Below, in pieces: positions 23,294 through 34,500 of a stretch of 64,000 nt of DNA (position 1 is the stretch's first letter; every line of letters starts with the position of its first letter). The DNA lies in assembly GCA_002633025.1 (NCBI GenBank), contig NMRB01002225.1, forward strand, positions 1-64,000. Reading direction: 5' to 3'. Position numbers and translations under genes: made by a program. The DNA comes from Notospermus geniculatus. Lineage: Eukaryota; Nemertea; Pilidiophora; Heteronemertea; Lineidae. The notes beneath the pieces were generated by a model, which was not told where the DNA came from, searched no databases, and worked only from the letters and a program-made list of their open reading frames with translations.

Positions 23294-23425
23294 TGTAGAT
23301 AATATTTTAAGACCAGTATTAGTATCTGAATATAGACAATATCTTGGAGCCGTCTCTCTCTTGTTCCGTGCCAACCAGAAGTTAATAGTGAACTCGTGGA
23401 CCAGAAGAGCGATACAGTTCTACAT
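23294..23425 (+). repeat. Truncated 3' LTR
   Basis: Second copy of the 132-bp LTR segment at 19,926-20,057, joined directly to protease sequence at the shared TGTAGATAATATT. The LTR's 5' portion and all of pol were lost in the same junction. Confidence 0.75.
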
Positions 23426-23641
23426 AAACATGGGATGTTTACATTATGTTATTTTGGACTTTTGTGACATGCCAACCACCAAATTGAATACTTTCGGTAT
23501 CAGAAGAATTTCTAGAGGGTCATGCCACCAATAAATTATTTAGGCCTATAAGACAAAGAAAGACTAGACATAAACAAACAAAATGTAAATAAACAATGAT
23601 TTTCGTGGCCCGCAAAAATACCCGTGATACATTATCTTTAA

Positions 23642-24107
23642 TCCATGACAGTACAATTTGATACTTTCATAATGTCAAAAGAAAAATACTTGGTCATCTT
23701 GGTATCCACTTGCACGCTATCTTCCGACCTCTTCTCTCTTCTTGCACTCTCCCCTTTTTTATTGTAATTAAAATGATACTAATGTGCCAGATCCCAAAAA
23801 CCCAGCTGCCGGGCATTGTAGGGAACTTTTTTGTAGAAGGCAGCACATTGGTACCAATAAAAAAATTTAAAAAAAAAGGAATCAAAATGGCTGCCTCGTG
23901 TGTGGTCGGTCGAAAACTGCGAAATATTTCCCCAAATTTCTCGGACTTGTGAGTAAGAATGACCTCCTAGAGTAGTTGGGAGTGTGCGGTACGATTGAAT
24001 TGTCAGATTGAACCCACTACAGTAACATTGGTATGACGGATGCCGACGTTATTTGTGGTTTTCTGGCAACTTCATGCAGTATACAAAAAATACACTGCTG
24101 TATGTAC
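23642..24107. other. No gene recognised
   Basis: AT-rich sequence with an A-rich stretch near 23,862-23,880. It could be the 3' UTR of the LINE interrupted at 19,713, but I cannot show this. Confidence 0.4.
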
Positions 24108-24130
24108 CGTAACAAGCGAAGAAAATTGTC

Positions 24131-24202
24131 CAGGCTGAGATTCGAACCTGGAACCTCCTGCTTTGTAAGTCCAACGCTCTACCACTGAGCTAAAGAGACA
24201 TG
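24131..24202 (-). repeat. tRNA-like sequence 1
   Basis: Minus strand shows TAGCTCAGTGGTAGAGC (box A and a good D arm) and GGTTCGAATCTC (box B). The anticodon stem after TTGGACTTACAA does not close and the acceptor stem is weak, so this is a pseudo-tRNA or SINE head rather than a functional tRNA. Confidence 0.6.
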
Positions 24203-24460
24203 TCCCGCCAGCTGGACTGGTAGGAACGCGGATTATATCATTGTAGCTCGGCTACCAATAGCTTCGCTACATAGCCTCCCCCTCGGCAGGTCGGACGCCC
24301 CCCTGACCACAACAACGTGTAACTCATGGGCTGGTCTACCCTGCTTTCCCGCAAGCTCACTATACAAAGGTCCCGACTTCAGCGCCCTGCACGAGGTGAG
24401 AGACACACAAACTAATCGTGCCCCGTACTGACATACCAATGTAACAAGCGAAGAAATTGT

Positions 24461-24530
24461 CCAGGCTGAGATTCGAACCTGCAACCTCCTGCTTGTGAGT
24501 CCAACGCTCTACCACTGAGCTAAAGAGACA
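24461..24530 (-). repeat. tRNA-like sequence 2
   Basis: Duplicate of the previous one. The loop CTCACAA would give a CAC (valine-type) anticodon, but the 3' half of the anticodon stem is mutated. Confidence 0.6.
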
Positions 24531-24659
24531 TGTCCCGCCAGCTGGACTGGTAGGAACGCGGATTATATCATTGTAGCTCCGCTACCTATAGCTTCGCAAC
24601 AGTAGGCCTACAGCGCATGGTACATGGTAATACTGTCATTTTTGCAGCTGTTGTTGGCT

Positions 24660-24975
24660 TCAACAAGAAGGAGTCAACAAGATGGCGAGAGGAACAAACC
24701 GAACGAAGAGAAGGGCCAACGAGACGGCTAGACGAGCCAACGAGACGGCTAGAGGAGAAAGCCGGACGGCTAGATGAGGCAATGGTACGGCTAGAGCAGG
24801 CGAAGGGATGGCTAGAGGAACCCATGAGATGGCTAGAGGAGCGAACGAGACGGCTAGAGGAGCGATCAAGACGGCTAGAGGAGTCAACGGCTTGAGGAGG
24901 CAACGAGACAGATAGTGGGGAACAAGACGGCTAGAGGAGGTAACGGGTCGGCTAGAGCAGGTGAAGGGATGGCTA
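24660..24975. repeat. 21-bp minisatellite (ACGGCTAGAGGAGCGAACGAG)-like
   Basis: About fourteen diverged units based on GAGACGGCTAGAGGAG. The 21-bp period keeps both strands open; the plus strand would read as an R-L-E-E heptad repeat resembling a coiled coil, but there is no gene context. It runs directly into a near-perfect hairpin at 24,976. Confidence 0.85.
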
Positions 24976-25139
24976 AAATACAGCAAACGGGTGCTGTCAA
25001 AATACAGAAAAGTGCTGTGTTACTCTGCTGCCAGCATTTGCTGTAAAGATTTTGCTGTTAAATTTTTTTACAGCAAATGTTGGCAGCAGAGTAACACAGC
25101 ACTTTTCTGTATTTTGACAGCACCCGTTTGCTGTATTTT
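24976..25139. repeat. Near-perfect 73-bp-arm hairpin
   Basis: Arms 24,976-25,048 and 25,067-25,139 are inverted copies; I see one mismatch over 73 positions and an 18-bp loop. The arms are rich in TGCTGT/ACAGCA. The hairpin is about 150 bp beyond the transporter stop codon. Confidence 0.9.
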
Positions 25140-25287
25140 GACCGCAAAATCGTATAATTTCTTGAAAAAATGCAGTCTTTAAAACTGAGAAACTGTAATC
25201 TTGCTGCTAAATTCCAGTAAAAAAACAGCAGTTTGCAGTCCCATGCAGTGAAAATTCTGCTGTAAATTTACAGATATTACAGATATT

Positions 25288-25518
25288 TTAACAATGTGGA
25301 ATACGTGCGTTCTTTGTTGGCCCTTTTGTTGAAGACCCCTTTTGCAGACCATTCCTAGCACAGTTGCATATCTTCCATTGGTACGAACCTGCTGGTGGCG
25401 CATCCTCTGGTAGAGGATTGCCTTTCGTCTCAGGAAACACGACAGCAACGAGTATGACGGTAACTCCAACGAGACATCCGTTGATGATGTATGGGAACGT
25501 CCAGTGAACAACATCGCC
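25288..25518 (-). CDS. Transporter exon 8 (TM12 and C-tail)
   Basis: Acceptor TTTTTTTCAG before 25,518; reads GDVVHWTFPYIINGCLVG, then VVFPETKGNPLPED, the C-terminal SLC22 motif, and a basic tail to TAA at 25,288. Exactly 77 codons including the stop. Confidence 0.85.
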   Translation of the reverse strand, partial: GDVVHWTFPYIINGCLVGVTVILVAVVFPETKGNPLPEDAPPAGSYQWKICNCARNGLQKGSSTKGPTKNARIPHC

Positions 25519-28500
25519 CTGAAAAAAATATCAGATGTATTGTCGAAAAATATTACAAGTATTGTCGACACTGTCATCATCACAAAGTTGGTGACAGTTG
25601 AGCAAAGTGTTAAGGTCTAATAACTCAACGTAATACATACTCTAGTTTCGTGTTTTTAACACACCTTCATTACAAGGTAGTGAGACCGCCTGCATCGTAA
25701 TATGCATTGAGTATGACAATAGGCCTCTTGGAGTAAAAGGCCAAGGTGGAGATAAGGCGGGGGAGGATTGAATTTAGTTGACCCTATGTTGTAACTGATC
25801 AGACTATGAATGACTTGTGGTTTGTATTGGTATTTATCCTTGCGGCGTTCGGCCGTCAGTAGGAGTTGAATGAAATTGACCACGTGGACTAGGGAGCCCG
25901 AAAAGGCCTAGACGTCTCGAGCGGTGCAGACACCGTGTGGCCCAGCGATTGGTCATCCGTGGTGAAAGAACTGAAATACCCTTTGTGTACCTGTTGCGGG
26001 GGCGGCGCGTTCAATGCCCGCTTTGAATATCTGGACGGTGTGTTAAAAACACGAAACTAGAGTATATCACTTAATAGATGGTTAGTAGGCCGTAAGCTGT
26101 GCCTGGTTATGTTCGAGTGACTTGGTGAGTGGAAGCCACACCTGCCAACTCACCAGCAGTACAATCTGCGGTGCGATGATCCCACCAACTCTTGCGGCGA
26201 TATCTCCAATACCGAACCCGACTGATCTGAAAACAGAAAGGTAAGACTAAAATACATTGTGTACTTGCACTGGCATTTTCTCGGCTGTTTGTCTCATCAT
26301 TCTTAAATAAAAAGTTTGATAATAGGCCCCTATTGTAGGCCTACCAACTGTTCCCATGTATGGCCTACCTCATCAATGTTGGGTATATCTCGGAAGTTAT
26401 CAGCATTGTAACTAGCCATGTCTTTCCAATGGTTATTTTTCCGATGAAGGCGAGGACCGTCCGTGCCGTTGCTTGCTCTTCTATCTGACCAGCAGCATGG
26501 AGAATGACGATACCAAACATGGCGACGATCGGCACAGAGACGAAGAGGAAGTAGGTACAGTTGGGGTCAGAAGTTTACATACACTTTGGTAAAAAATATT
26601 CAACTCAAATTTTCAAAAGGTTTTATTGTTCTTTCAAAAACTTTTTTCATGGGGAATTATACTTAAGATGTCTACTTTATTTTCTTGCTTCATTCATTGA
26701 TTACAGTTTCTTTATTTCAGAATTATGTAACATAGTTTGTTCGATCTCAGAAATACAGTGGCTCAAAAGTTTACATACACTATACATTAGCACTTGTAGC
26801 ATTGCCTTTTACTGCCAGAACCTGACTCGGACATCTAGAACAAGCATCCACAAGTGTCTCCCGATACCCTTGGGGAATTTGGGCCCACTCCTCTTGACAG
26901 TAGTTATGTAACTCAGTCAAATTTGTTGGTTTCTTGCTCTGACTCATCTGTTAAGCTCATCTAAAAAGTTTTCAATTAGATTTCATTCCGGACTTCACGA
27001 AAATCACTCTAAAACCTTCCCCTGTTGTCCTCAAACCATTTGTCGACTACTTTTGCTCTGTGCTTAGGACTGTTGTCTGATTGAATGTTCCAATCGCGCC
27101 CTAGCTTCAATGATTTGGCAGAGGCCTTGATGTTGTCATCAAGAATCTTGAAGTAATCCTTTTTCTTCATGATCCCATTGACCTTCTGGAGTCTCCCCGT
27201 GCCGGTTGCAGCAAAGCAGCCCCAAAGCATGATGCTACCACCACCATGCTTGACGGTCGAGATGGTGTTCGTTGGGTTGAAGGCCTCGCCCTGTTCACGC
27301 CAGATGTTCTTCTGGTCATTACGACCAAAATGCTCCATTTTCATTATGTCAGACCGCAGAACCTTCCTCCAAAATGCTGATTCTTTGTATTGATGCTCCT
27401 TTCCAAACTTCTCCCTTGATTTTTTGTGCCGATCTTTGAGCAGTGGCTGCTTCTTTGCGCGGTACCACTTCAGTCCATGTCGATGCAGAACATCCTTAAC
27501 CGTAGATCCTGGCACACTCAATCCTGCATCTTGGAGATCCTTGCAGAGCTGCTTTTTTGGGTCACCTGTGGTTGATTTTCACATTTGCACCAGTGTCTGT
27601 TCGTTTTTGGGGGGTCAGTTTCCTGTTTCTTTCGCCCCTTGGCTTGGTCAATGTGTTCCCGAGGTCCTTGTTCTTCCTGACGATGGTGTGAACGGAAGCC
27701 CTGGGTACCCTAAACTGCTTAGCAATGTGGCCTAATGAGGAGCCTATCTTGTGAAGATCAACCCCACGCTTTCTAAGGTCTTAGCTGTACAATTTGGATT
27801 TTCCCATCTTGTCTCGATAGTTCTGACTGTAGGAAAGGGCTAAAGACCATAGAAATGCCTTCTCATGTAGCCACTATGGGATGTCCCGGGTTATTATATA
27901 ACTGATGTGGTGACCAATGATCAGTAAAATGACTATGAGGTACCGGTCATCAATTTTTCGAAGATTCGAGGTTGTGTTTTTAGAGTTTGACTAGGTGTAT
28001 GTAAACTTTTGAGCCACTGTATTTCTGAGATCGAACAAACTATGCTACATAATTCTGAAATAAAGAAACTGTAATCAATGAATGAAGCAAGAAAATAAAG
28101 TAGACATCTTAAGTATAATTCCCCATGAAAAAAGTTTTTGAAAGAACAATAAAACCTTTTGAAAATTTGAGTTGAAAATTTTTTACCAAAGTGTATGTAA
28201 ACTTCTGACCCCAACTGTACGTTTTCTGCCGAGCCTAAAACAATGATGCCCAGGCAATATTATTGTTCTGGGCACTTTTAAAGTCGCACAGTATAGACAG
28301 ATGGGTCATAATCGGCGAGCATAGTCTCGGTAACCCCGCCGCTGTTTCGAATTTGGGGATCCGTAGCAGTACTGTGGAACGAAATGGCTGGCTGCGCAAG
28401 ACTACACAAAGAATTGGGGATTCCCCAAGGGGATTCCCAAAACCTCGATGCAGGATAATGCTATAATATGTGGTTCTATGGTTCTATACACTACGCACGC

Positions 28501-31500
28501 CTGTAAATGAGGTTGCACTATATTTCGACCGAACTGGGAGTGAGTAGCGGTGCATACTGTGCGGCTTTAACATGGATTCTGCAGGGTACTATACGCGTTC
28601 GTCTTGGTTAATAAAGCATGATTAAGGCCTAGACGCCATGTTCCCGGAACGCCGCGAAGCGGCGAATCTGCGAAGCAATCTGACGTCAAAAGTGGAACGC
28701 TGCTGTGATATGGTTATGTAAATAATTTTTCGAGAATGACTAAAAATGGGCTTTGCTTCGCAACTAAGGCGCGTTTGAGGCTGGAACGCATGGGGAACGA
28801 TGAAGACGGTAAAGACTGAAGTTTGAGACGTGGAATTGAGTAAGCAGAGCGTGAAATTATTATTTGCGGGCCTAATTTAGGTTTTGTGTATACGTCACAC
28901 AACGCCGCCGCCTGCTGGTCGCCTGGTTACCTAGCCTCGTCCCAGGTGTAGTCTCGCGCAGCCGTTTCGTGCACCTCGTCCCAGGTCTAGTCTCGCGCAG
29001 CCAGCCGTTTCGTGCAAGACGTCGCCCGTGTTGCGCTTTCTGCACATGCGTATCTTCCCCGAATGTGGACCGGGGCAGGCTCGAACCAACCGTGGCTCGG
29101 AGCGTAGTCCTGTAACACACCCGAACCATGGAGAGGTACACCCCTCCATGGTTCGGGTGTGTCCATCGTTCATGTCATTGTATGCCAAGCCACTGTTCTG
29201 TTGTCGACGTTACAATTAATCCACACATATATTGGCCTGACTCCAAGGGCCTAGGCCTACTCATGTATCTCAAGCCGCCCAGCTGAACCAACAATGACTG
29301 GTTCCGATTCCTCTGGACCACCCACACCATACATGTCGTAAGTCTGTATGGTGCATCTTATTATTATTATTATTATTATACGAAACTTGTATAGCGCCTT
29401 AATCCAAAATGGCTCTAAGGCGCTGTACATAAAATAATTTTATAAGACAATGCCATAAACGAATAATTAGGACGATAAAACAATTTAAGAAAAACTCTGC
29501 ATAAAAAGATGTGTTTTTAAACTAGTTTTAAAAGAACAGAGTGACTCAGCCAACCTCACACCCAACGGCAAAGCGTTCCACAGAAAAGGCGCCGCATTGA
29601 ATGCGGGGGTGGGGGGCAAGAACTAAATAAACGCTGATAATTTTCCCAAGATTCTTAATAATCAAGCTTACAAGTTTGCCAAAGGGATGACGGTCCAACC
29701 AAGAAAGAGCCCAGGCAGGGACGAATACACTGTATTCAGGTATATGTCTCCACTCAAGTCAGGGATTGATACGATGATGCCGTAGTACAGGCAGGAGATA
29801 CTGAACCTGCAAAATGTGAAGTGAAAGCATTGTGCCATTAATGGGTGAGGTCAAAGTTGTTCCGTGTATAATAAAGTGTAATCTGAGGTGTAAAATCAAG
29901 TGTTAAAGGGCCTCTAGAGGCAGCTCGCCATTAGGCTACTATCAGTACCGGTTCTTCGGCCAGGCGGCGCCACTTTAACGTAATAATCACTGGTACCATG
30001 GGTACGAGGTATTCAACCTGGGTTTTCCCCAGGGTTTTCCCCTGCCATGCTGGCTGCCTCTAGAGGCCCTTTAACCTGAGCCCCAAATTGGTAAAACTTG
30101 AAGCTGAGGCACACTTCATACCGATAACACCGAAATAACACCTATATAGTTTTGATGGGGAACCCCCACAGTTTCTTTGAATCTATAGGCCTACCCAGAT
30201 CTCCAGATTGTGTATAGGATTGCTGTGAACTTGGCAATTCCCTGCGAATGGTCAGCCTGTCTGTGGTATCCACCTCCTGATGCCAGGTACTGGATGAAGG
30301 TAGACATCCGTGTAGATGATGCCACAAACGACTGGTTACCTACGGCTCTGAAGCAGTGGAGCCGAATCGGTAGATGGCGTCCTGGGTAACCCTAAAGTTT
30401 ACCCAGGACCAACCTGGGTAACCCTAAAAGTTACCCAGGACCATCCTGGGTAAACTTTAGTCATGTTAGTGTACTAAAGTTTACCCAGTTTGAAATTCTC
30501 GCACTTTTACACCTGCGGTCGAGGATCTTGAAAGCGGCACTTAGTCGTACATCAGTGAACGAAATCCATCAAATCGGCAAAAATGGCAGCTGATAACGTC
30601 ACCCGTGTAGCTTCATCCAGTTTACTGTTGAGTGAGCCGGAGTCGTCTTGTAACAGGTTCAGTGGAGAAAGCTGGCCGCCTTTCCACCGTGGAGAATCGG
30701 CAGCGCAGTAGCCGAGTTTTTCAGGTGGTAGCACTGGTATCCGAGTCGAACATGGCGGCTGTGTCACATATCGATGTGTGTGTTGCCGACTAAAACGCGA
30801 AAGATGGAGAGTTTCGGTCGAGGTGAGCGAATTTAAAGTCCCAGCTTCATCCCCCGTCCAGCAGCATCAATTACTTGATGCAACTGGTTCAACAACGAAC
30901 AAAAATGTCAACCGGCTGATGGTTTGTTTGAAATTCCTACCGACTTCATAAAAAAGCAGACTTTTTGAGGGCCCCAGGAGTGCCCGCCCGAACAAAAAAA
31001 TGACTGAGAGTGAAGTGGATCCCAAACAGGAAGTGACGTAAACTCAGGAAAAATGGCCGACTCGCAGGGTATTTCGGGTAATACACCTGCTGCAGAGGTG
31101 CAGCGAAATGAGCCGTGCATGCTCCAATGACGTTACATCAAACAATGGTGTGGCGTACTTCACACGAGTCACGTCACGGTCGGCTCACACCTCTGCGTCC
31201 TGTGTACTCCAGCAGTACTTGTGACGACGTCGTCGTCAGGGCGGTCATGGCAGTGTTGCGGCTGGGCTGCTTCCTACTACAGCAGGCCTTTTGGACGATT
31301 CCCTTTGTTTTCACCCGGGTTTTCAATTCAATCCAGCTGTTATCGTTCAATAACTTACAGACGTAGGTGACTTTTTGAATTTTCATGCGCTCAGTTAGTA
31401 CGCCCCACTGAAACTTTGAATCGAGCACGAAATGGCGACGATGAGACCTTAGCCCGATGTTGGCCGATTGGTTCCGAATTCCTCAGTTGACGTCATCATT

Positions 31501-34500
31501 CCGAAGATTACCGGACGTTTCCGATCTCATTCTGTGCCTTTTGTGTTTTAGGGACACAAAACTTCATTGCACTTTATTTCATTGCACTTTATTTAATCAA
31601 CGAAGTCATTTTGGTCGAAAATGCACATTTTGTCCAAAGTATATGATCATTATGAACTAAATGAAGAGTGCCTGGACGGGGGATGAAGCTGGGACTTTAA
31701 GTAAATTCGAGGATGATCTAGTGATAATTTGCAATAGAACACGCCGAAATATAGGTGCTGAAGGAGTGTTGTTTCTTTGTTTGAAGTGGAAATGTTCGTA
31801 GTGTAAGCCGGTTGTTTCATTGATCGCAGTGATCAGCTGGTGACACTTGAACGTTTCCACTTCAAATGTAAAATCGACTACGTAATTCCAATTAAGGAAG
31901 CTTTAGATTAATAGATTATAAACTGGAGGTCATCCTCGGCATGGTCTAAGCGTGTATACCTTTCATCTTCGGTACATTTGCTCCCCGCTTTGGAGTTGAC
32001 ATCTTCAACATTTGTGACACAGCCGCCATGTTCCGACTCGGATACCAGTGCTGCCACCTGAAAAACTCAGCTACTGCGCTGCCGATTCTCCACGGTGCTT
32101 TCATAATTTTCAGCTCTTCTTGCTGCAGCTGCAACAACTTGCATGGCGGCTTGTGTAAAGTTTACTCAAACATTTTACCTCACTCGGCTTTAACACCTCA
32201 AAACCCTCTAGAGGTAAGTGTTACATCGTAGTACATTCAGCTGTACAAAACTTCAGAACCCATGCCCAAAGCTCAGGTTAACTCTACACCTGATAGGAGC
32301 CTGATAGCCTAGTGGTTATCACGTCCGCTTAGCAAGCGGCAGGTCGCGGGTTCGAATCCAGCCCGAGCCATATGGGATTTTCATTCCCGGCTCTTCACGT
32401 CCGTCGCATGGGACAGTAAGCCGTGGTGCCTTGTACCTTGTGTCTTTGCAAGGGCAAGTAAAAAACCCCATCCAAATGAGGAACACGAGTAGCTTGTGAT
32501 GGCCCTCCTTCGCCCCTTAGCAGGGCCAATAACGCTATAGCGTCGGCCCTGACGGAAAAATGACATACAAATACAACTCTACACCTCGATAGTGCAGGTG
32601 TAAAAAATGAGGAAGAATCAGGAAGGTAGGTGTTTTCAGAGTGTTAACTCTACACCTTAGAATGGAGGTCAAAGTTTGGGATAATTTTAACACTTAAATA
32701 AATACAGGGTGTATCAAAAAAACCGCAACATTTGGTATTTTCTCCATTATCTATAAATCTAGGATGGATATGACAAATATACATATATCATACTAATCCT
32801 GTGGATCTTAGCCTACAATTGGTACCATTGGCGCCTGAATAGAGTTCCTCATGGCTGATCAGGCACTGTTGAACGAAATGGCTTGTAATCCAATTTGTTG
32901 CAGGGTTGGGATTTACGTTTGTAAGTTGAAGCATTTTCCGCCATGATGGGGGCCATGAGAACTTGGCCATGACAAAAACCAAATGGGGAAGCACAAAGTG
33001 TCATTAAAATTACGTTTACATCTGTTGTTTTACACTTTGCTGAGATCAACATCAAAGATGTTATTTTGTTGACACAGAATAAATTATGTTTTTTATCTGT
33101 TTGTCTTTAAGGAAGAGTGACAGCAATTATGCTACCATCTGGCCATTGTATAGGTGAATGTTATGTCAATAACAACAGGAATCCTCGCCCTGCAACAAAT
33201 GCAATTTTAGGTCATTTTGTTTAAACATTGCTCGATCAGTCATGCGTAACGGCATTCCAACATGAATGGTGTCATTTTGAAGCTAAGATCCACAGTATTA
33301 ATATGACCTACAGTATGAATATTTGTCATATCCATCCTAGATTTATAGATATTGAAGAAAATGCCAACTGTTGCATTTTTTATATACCCTGTATATAGGA
33401 TAACACTTCGCATACTCGAAACTTTGACCTCACCCACTGTACAGTAATTGATACCTTGGGAAGAACGGCTAGGCCTATAGATCAGTTCAAATTAGGTCGT
33501 CGTTTATGACGTCATGGCGATTTCTTGGCAACACGCACATGCGCAGTAGCCATTTTCCTTGACAACGCGGAGGCTGGTGTGTTTACATTGGTTTCAACGA
33601 AGGATTCCGGCAATCGGCAGCATTTTTGGTGGTTCTCTTCGATATTTCTGCAGGGGAACCCTTAATTACACTGTGAACGGGTCTGGTAACAGTTGAGGAA
33701 CGGAAAAATCACTGGTTTCCCCGCTGGTTTCCCAAAGTTTGAGCGAAGAATGGGGTGAATTCGCGATCGCCGGCCACGTGCATCGCCATTTTTGTCCATT
33801 CGGAGACCCAACCTGGGCGAATTTTTCTGTAAATCTCACCCGATTTTCATGATGGTAACGAAGGTGATTATCTCGAGGACCCACACACTTATAAACACAA
33901 AGCTGGGCGAAAAGCCCACAGAAAACGGCAAAATGTGCGACCCACCGGCAAATCTTTCGTTGAAAGCCATTAAAACATCGACTTCCGGCTTGGACCAAGG
34001 AAAACGGCAAAATGCGCATGCGCGAATTATCCATGGCAATGACCTAATTAGAAAGTTTGATCTCATCTATACTTCATTCATACATCATTTCACTTCCTGA
34101 TTACACCTCCATCTCCCTTTAAATCATGAAATCTCAATACTTCCCCTGTAGCCAGCAAGAATTACTCACGTACAGAACATGACGACCAGAGTTCGAGCAA
34201 CCAATGTCTTTGTACTAAAGAGATCCAGGTAGGTATACTGAGTTTCTCTTGCTCGTTCTGTATCTTCGATATTCGCTCAAGCAGACTAATGTCTGGCACG
34301 GGTTTTCTATTGACGTCTGCCATGCGGCGGATGATTATAGTAGCTTCTTCGAAGCGTCCCTTCTGAATCAGCCACCGAATGCTCTCGGGGACAAGGCTGA
34401 TGGAAAGGGAAATGACATGCATTTTCATTCAATACATGATGCAATGCAATGGGTGGGGCCATGTCGATTTTATTAGAGGAATCAGGGGAATCGGAGGAAT

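Larger units (their letters stand above)
19717..23637. mobile_element. 3.9-kb TTAA-bounded block with inverted ends
   Basis: TTAA at 19,713-19,716 and 23,638-23,641 flanks the perfect inverted termini AGATAATGTATCACG (19,717) and CGTGATACATTATCT (ends 23,637). Weaker inverted similarity continues inward (CATTGTTTACATT-type). The block contains an LTR retroelement that lacks pol. TTAA duplication with purine-start termini fits Kolobok-type or piggyBac-type elements; no such transposase is seen. Confidence 0.65.
24108..24577. repeat. Tandem duplication (about 328 bp) carrying tRNA-like sequences
   Basis: The 140-bp block at 24,108-24,247 recurs at 24,436-24,577, with TAACAAGCGAAGAAA, TCCCGCCAGCTGGACTGGTA and GAACGCGGATTATATCATTG in both. 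Each block has one tRNA-like segment on the minus strand (about 24,131-24,202 and 24,461-24,530). Confidence 0.85.

Noticed and set aside
24131-24530. Two functional tRNA genes
   Set aside because: Boxes A and B are good but the anticodon and acceptor stems do not pair, so they are tRNA-derived repeats.
24617-24895. Possible coiled-coil protein with R-L-E-E heptads
   Set aside because: The heptads come from a 21-bp tandem repeat; both strands stay open and no flanking exon signals fit.
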